Program-made: the position numbers and the translations under genes
The notes under the pieces: model-generated
What the model saw: the letters and a program-made list of their open reading frames with translations, nothing else
Databases searched by the model: none
What the model was told of the DNA's origin: nothing
Part shown: positions 44,201-52,045 of the stretch, one piece after another
Layout of the letters: the number at the start of each line of letters is the position of its first letter
Position numbering within the stretch: the first letter of the stretch is position 1
Origin: Kineosporia rhizophila
GTDB taxonomy: Bacteria; Actinomycetota; Actinomycetes; Actinomycetales; Kineosporiaceae
DNA length: 64,000 nt
Assembly (NCBI RefSeq): GCF_021277265.1
Contig: NZ_JAJSOH010000030.1
Coordinates: 1 to 64,000, forward strand
Direction of reading: 5' to 3'

Positions 44201-45229
44201 GCGGGCCCCGACTCCCGGTGAAAGCACCTGCACGGCGTCGCTGATGAACGGCTCGCCTTGGGTGGCCGGGCGTTGCTCGCGTGCCGAGACCTGGGCCAGG
44301 TAGTAGACGGCCTGGGCCAGGGTGGGGCGGCGTACGCGGGCTGCGAGTACCCAGACCGGCACCGACTCGGAAGCGAACTCTTCGGCGAAACGTTCCCAGG
44401 GCACGTGGACGTCGTGCTGGAACGCCCCGCGGTCGACCAGGAAGCCGGCCTCTGGCAGGGGAACGTTCAGGCGGGTCAGGGGCCCGGCGTCCAGGACCTC
44501 GGACACGCTGATCCCGGGCAGCGACATGAAGGCGTACAGCACCCAGCCGCCGTGGCTGACCACCGCGTCCTGGCCGTTGCCCTCCACCCGCCGCTGGTTG
44601 CGTTCCCCCGGGGAGGGGATCGCCGAGCGCATGGAGCCGCTGCGGTCGAGGTGGGTCAGTTCGCGCCAGCCGCCGTCGAACGGGGTGATGAGGTCGGCGA
44701 GGATCTGCCGCGGGCCGAGCCTGGACAGCTGGCCGGCCCGGGCGTTCACCGCGGTCTGTAGGTCCAGCAGGCTCGTGGTGGTGTTGACCTGCACCCACCA
44801 GACCTCCACCCAGCGTTCCTCCTGGGCCCGGTCGTCGTAGAGCACCTTGGCCGGCAGTTCCTCCCCCCGCACCCGCTCCACCACGTCCAGATACTCGCCG
44901 ATGGGCACGCGGAAGTTGACCGTACGCAACACGATCCAAGGTCGGCGCCGCGACAGCGGCACCGTCGTAGGACGTCCATTGTTCTGATAGCCGGGCACCG
45001 CGTAGCCGTCGCCGAGATCCCTCTCGGCGTCGTAGCGTTCGTGGGTCTGTTCCACCGCCTCCAGCGTTGCACTCTCGGGCAGCTCCCGGCGGGCCGCGGC
45101 CAGCCGGGAGCGCACCTGCGCCGCGACCTGCCGGGTGAGGGCCTGCAGGGTCTCCTCGTCGGGAACTCCGGTGACCCGCACCCGGATCGGCACGTGACAG
45201 TGCAGCGACGGGGACGGCGGCAGGGCCAT
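41219..45229 (-). CDS. Putative injection-system cargo/effector 1 (1336 residues)
   Basis: Very large protein. Residues 24-47 form an amphipathic helix and 76-91 carry YAVPGYQNNGRPTTVP, matching the motif of the downstream cargo candidate. Residues about 100-450 are mixed alpha/beta (DGGWRELTHLDRSGSMRSAI, WVLYAFMSLPGISVSEVLD). A coiled-coil-like stretch runs near 540-600. Hydrophobic segments at about 690-800 (LLIGISAVGLIAVAWEAGLV) could enter a membrane. Helical repeats reach about 1120. The last 200 residues (VFRVEGGSGVARSRDFVQVD, WFRQLRGVSTPEQGR) look like a separate globular tip domain of unknown type. ATG at 45229 is just after the upstream stop; the open frame to 46153 is spurious. Confidence 0.65.
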   Translation of the reverse strand: MALPPSPSLHCHVPIRVRVTGVPDEETLQALTRQVAAQVRSRLAAARRELPESATLEAVEQTHERYDAERDLGDGYAVPGYQNNGRPTTVPLSRRRPWIVLRTVNFRVPIGEYLDVVERVRGEELPAKVLYDDRAQEERWVEVWWVQVNTTTSLLDLQTAVNARAGQLSRLGPRQILADLITPFDGGWRELTHLDRSGSMRSAIPSPGERNQRRVEGNGQDAVVSHGGWVLYAFMSLPGISVSEVLDAGPLTRLNVPLPEAGFLVDRGAFQHDVHVPWERFAEEFASESVPVWVLAARVRRPTLAQAVYYLAQVSAREQRPATQGEPFISDAVQVLSPGVGARLPSWLARHVGTENLAPEGSHAARGVRLEAGWPVLYAYVEIPVGPDRTAAALQGPKAREIAGRIRALLKAGIRAERWTWCMLDELDEANAGGPPAQRPPGGTLAEHVLADLERTGDFSGLFQAVQANGYFLVEHRLLMISLPTRFADRPEVRALHERLAGARAARQNNLYRPEEQTVLLQRDPRQRWAKGSVLGDLDETYLMEREEQRATTAKAEQFRTELAAQQIAVMADIAAGRLARDLDDEAFAREVLARTTAKVPVTKDDVEDVTVQRSIRLLGVTRRDLDGLPSYDLRLEFVERVAGGAWKKVSQEFTETSGDFEARQIYLALGQAGKFYESLLIGISAVGLIAVAWEAGLVAVLVDLAGGATTVIVSIAVSELIYLLRVAFGDAKLTLRGFLVAALDGYLMALGFRLGAVAGRWGATQIGTATVRRVVAGWIAERLLAGAVSGAVSAGLERFAHDVIAVATGEGSWSGIGTYVKSMAVGAAVGVVAEFTLQPALHAVLGGGRTALESAVEIARRVRAEGISAVQFSAGVTEALANLRASLSTLAGDGAARGFAGALGERLETVLRELGASAIATRTLQLSGAKFSQQATEGLQRFLRASEASGNITRSHELATVFARHPQETVHFLEALATMDAAAAGHLAAGTFGSPQELAGFLGRIGRYEPGQQRAVVRLLGELGVVAADPVATQTSEQIMQHQLELSLRLQAAGREAEAANLRAQATRVRANADLARQTGRTARADIKAAEADELTRNATLIDARAAQARVQADDLAAGRMNPADVVPTSAELDTAFAALEAGTNATGGPQAWIRLPVRAVQGNAPVLERLVRPLFRSRSGHRVVFRVEGGSGVARSRDFVQVDPAGNVRLATGGRALNLNFGVFERSVEFLLENRAGARLKVFEVEEGWFRQLRGVSTPEQGRAHQVLVVDEATRTATPLHPDGTAPGITDVKGLPRIVDTRYGIDQLQVPPSLLRELNEFIVPGSGRVLEFTP

Positions 45230-45231
45230 GA

Positions 45232-46221
45232 TCAGCCGTTGATCACGGACAGCACCTTGAGCCCGCTGCCGACCGGATTGCCCTTCAGGTCGCGCTGCAC
45301 GATCTGGAACACCTGCACGGCCCCGAACTTGCGCTTGTGGCCGGGCTCGAACCGGAACCGGGCCCGCAGCGGGCGCTCGAACCCGGGCAGCGGCTCGCGG
45401 GGGTCGAGCGCACCGATCTCCTCGGCCTCCATCCGTACCTCGGGCAGCTCGTCGTCCAGGAACAGCGGGTACGGCTTGCCCTTGACCAGCACCACCGGCG
45501 CCTTGTGCTCGCGGCTGAACGTGATGCTGTCGTCGGAGAGCAGCAGCCACCGCTCGCCGGCCCCGAGCGCCACCTTCGCCTCGACCGGTTCCACCGCGAC
45601 GGTGGTCTCGATCAGTTCGGGCGCGGCCATCACCTGGAACTCCTGGAAACCCTCCCAGAAGTTCTGCCGCGGCAGCAGGGTGCAGTTGCGCTGGCCCTGG
45701 TGCTGGTCGTTGACCACGTCGAAGACCGAGTCCAGGGCCAGTTCCTGGCCTTCGGTGTCGGAGAAGACGTTGGCGATCAGGCACAGGTGGCCGCCGCCGT
45801 TGACGGTGGCGTTGAGTTCGGCCTGGGTCGGTTCCCAGTCCACCGGGCCGAGCACCGGGTCGTTGATCCGGCAGGTGAGCACGTGCGCGTCGTTGGGGCT
45901 GGTGCCGCCCGAGCCGGGCGCCAGCGTGTTCACCTGGCCGCGCAGCTGCCGGACGGCCATCGACGGTGAGCTGGCCCCGACGTGCGGGTTCATCACGTAG
46001 ATGTCGGCCCGGACGTTCTCGGCCGCGTCGCGGCCCTTGTTGGTCACCCGGGCCCGGACGCGGGTGGGGGTGCCGACGCGGGTCTGGGTCTGGTTCGGCC
46101 CGCCCTCCAGGAACAGGCTGAAGTTGTTCCAGAACGGGTTGGCGCCGGTCCACGGACGGGTGCCGTCGTCGAGTGCGGGCGAGGCCCCGAAGTCGACCTT
46201 GAAGTAGAGATCTCCGGCCAC
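45232..46221 (-). CDS. Injection-system structural/fibre-like protein with Ig/CARDB-like domain
   Basis: 329 residues, not assigned to a known family. The N-terminal half is beta-rich, with FSLFLEGGPNQTQTRVGTPT and VRARVTNKGRDAAENVRADI resembling CARDB/Ig-like adhesion modules. The rest is beta-rich with FWEGFQEFQVMAAPELIETT and a C-terminal FGAVQVFQIVQRDLKGNPVG. Position after the fibre-like gene and before the two cargo candidates suggests a surface or tail-fibre role. GTG at 46221 follows AAGGAG. Confidence 0.58.
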   Translation of the reverse strand: MAGDLYFKVDFGASPALDDGTRPWTGANPFWNNFSLFLEGGPNQTQTRVGTPTRVRARVTNKGRDAAENVRADIYVMNPHVGASSPSMAVRQLRGQVNTLAPGSGGTSPNDAHVLTCRINDPVLGPVDWEPTQAELNATVNGGGHLCLIANVFSDTEGQELALDSVFDVVNDQHQGQRNCTLLPRQNFWEGFQEFQVMAAPELIETTVAVEPVEAKVALGAGERWLLLSDDSITFSREHKAPVVLVKGKPYPLFLDDELPEVRMEAEEIGALDPREPLPGFERPLRARFRFEPGHKRKFGAVQVFQIVQRDLKGNPVGSGLKVLSVING

Positions 46222-46248
46222 GTGAGCAGCTCCTTCGCTGGTGAGTGA

Positions 46249-46866
46249 TCAGGCCACGTAGGTGATCTGGAACCCGGACAGGGTGACGGTGTCGGTGTTC
46301 TGCGCGCCGTCCAGGGTGGCCAGCAGGTAGTAGCGGTAGTTCTGGGTGTCGACCTGCACGAAGTTGGGGTCGGCGGGGTCGTTGCGGTCGAACGGGCTGG
46401 CGTCGCCGGTGACCCGGGCGATCCGCTCGGCCGGGGTGACCGACGAGATCAGGCGGTTGCGCATCAGGGCCACCCGCAGCAGTCCGGAGCCGCTGTTCTG
46501 GCCCACCACCCGCAGCTGCACCAGCCGGGACCCGTGCGGCAGGGGCACCGCCTGTACGCCGGAGAGGGTGACCAGGTTGCCGGTGCGGGCGGCGTAGCCC
46601 TGCGCGTCGTGGGCCCAGCCGCTGGCTCCGGCCACGGTCACCAGGGAGGGGGCCAGGGTGAGGGCCTGCTGGGTGGGGGTGGGCCCGGCGCCCAGCGTGT
46701 CCAGGGCGGTGTCGACCTGGGTGACCACGTCGGCCAGGGAGGTCAGGTCGGACTCCAGGGCGTCGAAGCGGGCGTTGAACCCGTTCGGGCCGCCGGCCTG
46801 CACCCGGTCCCGGTTGTCCACGTAGGGCGTGTGGTGGAAGGTCTTGGTGAACGAGATGTCACCCAT
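46249..46866 (-). CDS. Tail-fibre-like protein
   Basis: 205 residues. Starts MGDISFTKTFHHTPYVDNRD, then GFNARFDALESDLTSLADVV, a short heptad helix, then a beta-rich tip (YAARTGNLVTLSGVQAVPLP, LVQLRVVGQNSGSGLLRVAL, TVTLSGFQITYVA). The pattern of a helical stalk with a beta tip suits a trimeric fibre or receptor-binding protein. The first 8 bp overlap the stop region of the giant baseplate gene. Confidence 0.6.
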   Translation of the reverse strand: MGDISFTKTFHHTPYVDNRDRVQAGGPNGFNARFDALESDLTSLADVVTQVDTALDTLGAGPTPTQQALTLAPSLVTVAGASGWAHDAQGYAARTGNLVTLSGVQAVPLPHGSRLVQLRVVGQNSGSGLLRVALMRNRLISSVTPAERIARVTGDASPFDRNDPADPNFVQVDTQNYRYYLLATLDGAQNTDTVTLSGFQITYVA

Positions 46867-49800
46867 GCTCGCTGTCCTTTCGGGTCGGTCGGGCCGGTCG
46901 GGTCAGGCGCGGGACCGGCCGGTGCAGGCGGTATCGGGGGTAGGTGTGGTCCTCGGCCCGGCTCGGCCCGCCGGGCAGCTCGACCACGGCCGGGCGCAGG
47001 CTGCGGGTCAGCACCTCCACGCCCAGGGGGCGCAGGCTGTGCACCACGTTCATGATCAGCTCGTACTGGTCGCGGCTGACCGTGGCGTCGGCCGGCACTT
47101 CGGGGCGTAGCCGCACCTGCAGGGCGAAGGGCCCGTTGGCGCCGGCCTCGCGCAGTGCCGCCTGCACCCACAGCAGCCCGGGGGTGCGGCCGGTGACGCG
47201 TACCGTGTCCGCGCCGGTGGTGGCCAGATCGGCCCTCCCCGAGGTGATCGGCCCGCTGCCCCAGCTCAGCCGGGTGGTGGGCGAGATGTCGGCGGGGGCG
47301 GGCTGGACCTGCACGGTGATGCTCTGCCCCTCCTGCACCTGGTGCGGTCCGCTGACGGCGATCAGGTCTTCGGCCCGCTGGCGTACCTGCACCTGGGGGC
47401 CGGAGACGCTGACGTGGGTGAAACCCGCGGTGTGCGCCAGCGCAGCCAGCCGTCCCGCCGCCAGGGTCGGATGCTGCACGGTGAGGGCTCTTCCTTGTGC
47501 GGCAAGGGTTTGCGGGTCGCCCGGGGGTAGGGTGGTGAACCCGCCGGAGACTGCGAGCACGCCGGGGGCAGCTTCGGCCAACAGGTCCAGCAGTTGTTGC
47601 AGGCGGGCGGCGGTGCCGCGTTGCATGCGCGCGGACTGCCCGGCGAAGCTCGCCCGGGGGTCGCTGACGGTGGCCAGTAGCGCCGGGTCGAATGTCGCGG
47701 CCGGCTCTCCCGCCACCTTCGGGTCGGCGTTGCGGGTGCCGTCGGCCGCGATCGACGAACCGGCGGGCACGGCGGCAGGTAGCACACGGACCGTCAGGGA
47801 AGCGGTGCTGGTGTGCCCCTCCCAGGTCAGGTCGGCGGAGATCGCGGCATCTCCGGGGGCCACGCCGCGGGCGAGCGCCACGCCGGGTGCCGTGGGGGTG
47901 ATGGTGACGCGACCAGGGCCGACGCGGGCCGTGTGCCAGGTGATTTCGGCTCCGGCGGGTGGATTCGGCTGCAGCCGCAGGATCAGATCCGTACCTTCGA
48001 CGACCTGGGGACGTCCGCCGTCGGGTTCCACGGTCAGGGAACCGCCGGGGGCCACGGCGACCACGACTGCCTGAGTGAAGCCGTCCGGGTTCCCGGCGCG
48101 GGGCACCCCCACCAGGTCGAAGCCGGCCTGATGGGCCAGCGCGGCCAGGCGGGGTGTGCTGATGCTCGGGTGGGTCAGATGGGCCAGGCGTCCGGCAGAA
48201 CGAGAACTGAGGACGCGTGGGTGCCAGGCTCCCACGACCCGCACCTTGGTGCCGGGAGCCTCAGTCAGTGCGAGAGCAGCCAGGCGGTCGAGCCTTCGGG
48301 CCAGCGCGGGCTGCATGAGCCGGGAGTCCCCGCCCGGGTCCGTCACGTGCTCGACGGCCGGATTGCTGTAACGCAGCAGCAGTTCCGGCGGCCGGTCCAG
48401 ATCGTCCTGGTCACCGAACGCCTGCTGCTCGGTGACGTTCCAGACCCCGGAGGCGTGGATGCTCGTGCCGACCGGTACCAGCGCGGGCAGGACCCGGACC
48501 TGGTGCACGCTGCGCAGGGTCGGGGTGTCCTCGTCGATCACCTCCAGAGGCTTCTTCACGCCGCCGATCTCCCCGGCTGCGTCGTTGAGCAGGTCGGTCA
48601 GGGCCGCGGGGGTGGGCAGCACCCAGCGCCGGAACAGGTGCAGGCGCCGGCGGTAGTGCTCGTCGTCCTCGCCCAGCACCGGCGCGAATGCGGTGCGGGC
48701 CACCCGGCTGAGGCGAACCTCGTCCACGGTGGCGTTCAGCGTGCCCCCCACGGTGAGCGGCTCGCCCGCGGTCAGGGCGCCCAGGGCGGTGATGTCGGCC
48801 AGGGCCAGGCGCAGGCCGTCCAGCCAGAGGGCTGCCGTGTGGCCGGCGCGGTCGATCACCAGGGCGATGTGGGTGAAGCGGTCGCTCGCAAGTGTGGTGT
48901 CCGCGTACAGGTCCTGGGTGGTGGTGCCGTCGGACAGCCGCGCGCGGACGTTGCGGGGCAGGCCCCGGCCGAACTCGCCGATCTCGAGCGACCATCCGGG
49001 TCCGGTGGCACCGCGCCGGGCCAGGATGCGGGCCTCGCCGGGCTGGGCGTCCGGGCGCAGGAAGCACTCGGCGGTGAGGTCGGCCGTGCCGGGCAGGTCG
49101 AAGTCGGGGTGCGAAGGGATCACCGCGGCGCCGGCCCCGGCCAGGAGCAGCCCCGGGCCGAAGCGGCCGGCCGCCCCGGGGGCTGCCGGCCCGGTGAGGA
49201 GGCCGTCGTGCGCGGTGCGGCCCGGGAAGCGGCCCACCGCGTCCACCACGCTGGTTCCGCTGGTCTCGTCGAGATGGTGAAGGGTCAGGGTGTCGTCGTC
49301 GACCGAGTACGGCAGGGGCGGGAAACGCGGTACGGCCAGGTCGATGCCGATGAGATCGAGACTGGCGCCCACCGCCGTCCCCAGTTGTCTCTGACTGGCG
49401 GTGCGGGCGATCTGGCGGCGCAGGCTGTCGCGCTCCCCGCCGAGCACCCACAGCACCCGGGCGAGATTGCCCAGCAGCGCCGACAGCGCCCACTCGTTGG
49501 CCGGATCGGGAACCTCGGTGGCACCGGTGCCCTGGCGCCGGCGGGCCACGATGCCGGTCAGGGTGCTGGTGGGGGTGGCGTTCGCGGGCGGCGGGACCGG
49601 AAGGGACTCCCCCGCGAGCGTCCCTGCCCTGAAGGTCAGGGACACGTTCACCGGGCCGCCGGGCATCCCGGTCCAGCGCAGCGTCACCTCGGTGTCGTGC
49701 TGCAGGTCGCGGCGGGCGCGCAGCACGTACGAGGGCGTGGGGGTGGTGCCGAAACGCGCCTGGTGCTCGCGGAAGTCATACGGTGCAACGGCCGCCGTAC

Positions 49801-49936
49801 CAGGGGTGGGCCGCGGCAGCAGGGTCAGGTGCAGCACGTCACCGCCGGCGGCGAAGGGTTCGGTCAGGCGCAGCGACATCCGCCCGGCCGCTCCCCGGCC
49901 GAGCACTACCTGTTCCAGCCCTGCGACGGGACTCAT
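46859..49936 (-). CDS. Giant baseplate/tail protein with LamG domain and internal duplication
   Basis: 1025 residues. The N-terminal about 200 residues resemble the phage tail protein I / baseplate wedge region (NEWALSALLGNLARVLWVLG). Residues about 215-410 form a LamG/concanavalin-like module (FDLPGTADLTAECFLRPDAQ, TLNATVDEVRLSRVARTAFA), expected to bind carbohydrate. Then come two homologous units of about 220 residues, each starting LPA-x-VP-x-G-x-SI and containing HP...RLAALAH-x-AGF. The C-terminus has basic Pro/Arg residues. ATG at 49936 overlaps the baseplate J stop (ATGA); the open frame to 51166 is a shadow of other genes. Confidence 0.75.
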   Translation of the reverse strand: MSPVAGLEQVVLGRGAAGRMSLRLTEPFAAGGDVLHLTLLPRPTPGTAAVAPYDFREHQARFGTTPTPSYVLRARRDLQHDTEVTLRWTGMPGGPVNVSLTFRAGTLAGESLPVPPPANATPTSTLTGIVARRRQGTGATEVPDPANEWALSALLGNLARVLWVLGGERDSLRRQIARTASQRQLGTAVGASLDLIGIDLAVPRFPPLPYSVDDDTLTLHHLDETSGTSVVDAVGRFPGRTAHDGLLTGPAAPGAAGRFGPGLLLAGAGAAVIPSHPDFDLPGTADLTAECFLRPDAQPGEARILARRGATGPGWSLEIGEFGRGLPRNVRARLSDGTTTQDLYADTTLASDRFTHIALVIDRAGHTAALWLDGLRLALADITALGALTAGEPLTVGGTLNATVDEVRLSRVARTAFAPVLGEDDEHYRRRLHLFRRWVLPTPAALTDLLNDAAGEIGGVKKPLEVIDEDTPTLRSVHQVRVLPALVPVGTSIHASGVWNVTEQQAFGDQDDLDRPPELLLRYSNPAVEHVTDPGGDSRLMQPALARRLDRLAALALTEAPGTKVRVVGAWHPRVLSSRSAGRLAHLTHPSISTPRLAALAHQAGFDLVGVPRAGNPDGFTQAVVVAVAPGGSLTVEPDGGRPQVVEGTDLILRLQPNPPAGAEITWHTARVGPGRVTITPTAPGVALARGVAPGDAAISADLTWEGHTSTASLTVRVLPAAVPAGSSIAADGTRNADPKVAGEPAATFDPALLATVSDPRASFAGQSARMQRGTAARLQQLLDLLAEAAPGVLAVSGGFTTLPPGDPQTLAAQGRALTVQHPTLAAGRLAALAHTAGFTHVSVSGPQVQVRQRAEDLIAVSGPHQVQEGQSITVQVQPAPADISPTTRLSWGSGPITSGRADLATTGADTVRVTGRTPGLLWVQAALREAGANGPFALQVRLRPEVPADATVSRDQYELIMNVVHSLRPLGVEVLTRSLRPAVVELPGGPSRAEDHTYPRYRLHRPVPRLTRPARPTRKDSEHG

Positions 49937-51273
49937 GGCGTCACCAGTTCCAGGTCGTGCAGGTCGGCGTCGGCCCGGAAGACCGGCAGTTCGGTGGTGC
50001 CCATCAGCAGGTTGCGGCCGATCGCGGCGTCCACGGCCGGGGTCTGGTGCACGACCTCGCCGAAGGTGATCCGGCCGAAGGCGGGCGGGTGGCGGCGCAG
50101 GTGCAGGCGCTGCACGTCGAGCACGCCGGGGACCTCGACCACGGCGCGCACCACCTGGCTGTACAGCACGTCGCCGCCCAGCCGCAGCGTTCCCAGGGCC
50201 TCGGCCAGGCGGGTGCGGATCGCGGCCGACAGCGCGGCCGGGTCGTAGCCGGGTTCGACCACGATCCGGGCCCGCACCCCCACGTCGATGTGGTCGGCGG
50301 CCACGATGTTCGGGTGCACCCCGGCCGGGCGCACCCGGTCCACCTCGCGCAGCACCCGCTCGTACACCCCCTCCACCGCACCGGTGGTGCGCCAAGGCCA
50401 GCGGAAGTCGTGGGCCACCACCACGTCGAAGGTGTAGGCCGCGCCGATCTGCCGTTCGCCGCTGAACAGCCGCTCGCCGAAGTCGAACTCGTCGAAGAAG
50501 CTCTGCGACACGTCCACCCCGCCGAGCGGGTCCGACAGCAGCACGTCGACCACGCCGTCCACGTTCAGCACGCTCTGGCGCCCCGCCTCGACCGTCCACA
50601 GCGATCGGGAGATGCCCAGCTGACGGCCGCGGTAGGAGTCGTCGTCCTCCATCCCGAGGCCGCCGGTGAAGGCCTGCTCGTTGGTCACGGTGAGAGTGGC
50701 CACGCCGAAGCCGGACAGGTAGATCTGCTCGTAGGCCGGGTCGACGCCGACGATCTCGCCGGCGGTGATGTCGCCGCGGGAGCCGCGGGTCAGGCTGCGG
50801 GCGGCGACCCTCTGGCTGGGGGTGGTGGAACTGAGCTCGACCGGGGCGAGCGTGACGAACGAGAGCCGGCCGGGACCGGCCGCGGTGACCAGCTGGGTGC
50901 CGTCGGGCACGATGTAGCTGCGCCCGGGCAGGCCGCCGCCGAGGGTCAGGGTGACCTCGCCGGAGGCCGGGAGTTCCCGCCGGGGCAGGTTCCCGTCGTC
51001 GCCGAGCAGGTCCAGGCTGTCGCCGGTGGCGGTGCAGACGAAGGAGGCGTAGTAGAAGTCCTCCAGCCGTTTCCACAGTTCGGCGTCCTCGTGGACGGTG
51101 GCCTCGATCAGCTTGCCCAGCGAACTGGTCGAGGTCAGGTCCGGTTCCAGGCCCAGGGTGGCCCACATCTGCCGGGCCCGGGTGCGGGCGTCGGCCAGGA
51201 CGGCGTCGAAGCCCTTGAGGACGAACCCGTCCTGGGTCACGCCGAACTGTGGGCTCAGTGGCTGTTCGGTCAT
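49933..51273 (-). CDS. Baseplate J-like protein
   Basis: 446 residues. FGVTQDGFVLKGFDAVLADA and SLGKLIEATVHEDAELWKRL give the helical N-terminus. GDSLDLLGDDGNLPR followed by PDGTQLV and the FTGGLGMEDDDSYRGRQLGI segment are typical of phage gpJ/gp47-family baseplate wedge proteins, and PAGVHPNIVAADHIDVGVRA is the conserved beta region. It forms the outer baseplate wedge around the hub. Five bp downstream of the gp25 gene. Confidence 0.9.
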   Translation of the reverse strand: MTEQPLSPQFGVTQDGFVLKGFDAVLADARTRARQMWATLGLEPDLTSTSSLGKLIEATVHEDAELWKRLEDFYYASFVCTATGDSLDLLGDDGNLPRRELPASGEVTLTLGGGLPGRSYIVPDGTQLVTAAGPGRLSFVTLAPVELSSTTPSQRVAARSLTRGSRGDITAGEIVGVDPAYEQIYLSGFGVATLTVTNEQAFTGGLGMEDDDSYRGRQLGISRSLWTVEAGRQSVLNVDGVVDVLLSDPLGGVDVSQSFFDEFDFGERLFSGERQIGAAYTFDVVVAHDFRWPWRTTGAVEGVYERVLREVDRVRPAGVHPNIVAADHIDVGVRARIVVEPGYDPAALSAAIRTRLAEALGTLRLGGDVLYSQVVRAVVEVPGVLDVQRLHLRRHPPAFGRITFGEVVHQTPAVDAAIGRNLLMGTTELPVFRADADLHDLELVTP

Positions 51274-51278
51274 GGCTC

Positions 51279-51704
51279 CTACAGCTCCACGTCGGTGAGG
51301 ATCAGGGCGGTGGTGTCCTGGGCGGTGCGTACGCTGACCGCCACCTGACTCAGGCGGTCCTTGACGGGGTTTCGCCTCTCCGGGGGAAAGCCGGGTTCGT
51401 CGTCGAAGACCACCGACAGGACGTCGGCCACGCGGGGGTCGGAGGCGAGTGTGCGCACGATCTCCAGGCGCAGCAGTTCCTTGACCATGCGCCGGCCGTG
51501 GTTGCCGGTGAAGGCGCGGGTCACGTCCAGGCCGTAGGTGGCGTTGACCTGGTCGCTGCCGTAGGGGGTGAGCAGGCGCAGGGTCAGGGCCTGACGCAGG
51601 TTCTCGTCGCCGTGCACCGGCCTGAGATCGGCGCCGCTCAGCACGAGGTCGCCGTCCTCCAGGCGCAGGCTGGAACCGAAACGGTTGCCCGGCTGCACAC
51701 TCAT
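51279..51704 (-). CDS. gp25/GPW-family baseplate wedge protein
   Basis: 141 residues, matching the lysozyme-like gp25 fold of baseplates. It has NLRQALTLRLLTPYGSDQVN, DVTRAFTGNHGRRMVKELLR and LEIVRTLASDPRVADVLSVV, the family's E-x-R-I/V-x-x-DPR pattern. It links hub and wedge. ATG at 51704 overlaps the PAAR-like gene stop (ATGA). Confidence 0.88.
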   Translation of the reverse strand: MSVQPGNRFGSSLRLEDGDLVLSGADLRPVHGDENLRQALTLRLLTPYGSDQVNATYGLDVTRAFTGNHGRRMVKELLRLEIVRTLASDPRVADVLSVVFDDEPGFPPERRNPVKDRLSQVAVSVRTAQDTTALILTDVEL

Positions 51705-52045
51705 GACGCCTCCAGCACGCTCTGGCCGGCCGACTCGACCTGCCACAGCACCGGCAGCGGGGGCACGGCGTTCGTCAGTCCCTGCGCCGTCTGCAGCATC
51801 ACCGGCTGCCCGGCAACGCTCAGCGTGGTGCTCATCCCCGCCGTCACCGCCGTGACCTTGGCGCACGGCACCTGACCGGCTGCGGCGTTCGTGTTCGTAC
51901 AGCCCGCCACCGTGGCCGCCAGCAGGTCGGCCTGCACCAGCACCGGCGACCCACCGGCGCTCAGCGCCGAGGTGGACGCCTGCACCATCACGGTTCCCTG
52001 GTGCGCGCACTTCAGCGTGGAGGCGGTGGTCAGCACGGCCGGCAT
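51701..52045 (-). CDS. PAAR-like spike-tip protein
   Basis: 114 residues. MPAVLTTASTLKCAHQGTVM is the DUF4280/PAAR-like opening, with three candidate metal ligands (Cys, His, and later CTN and CAK). Such proteins sharpen the tip of the VgrG spike. It lies directly after the VgrG-like gene (TGATG overlap at 52045), as expected for a spike-tip pair. GTG at 52048 is an alternative start. Confidence 0.82.
   Translation of the reverse strand: MPAVLTTASTLKCAHQGTVMVQASTSALSAGGSPVLVQADLLAATVAGCTNTNAAAGQVPCAKVTAVTAGMSTTLSVAGQPVMLQTAQGLTNAVPPLPVLWQVESAGQSVLEAS

Noticed and set aside
45232..46153. Extension of the giant cargo frame upstream of 45229
   Set aside because: The upstream part is a shadow of the fibre-like gene in another frame and has no homology.
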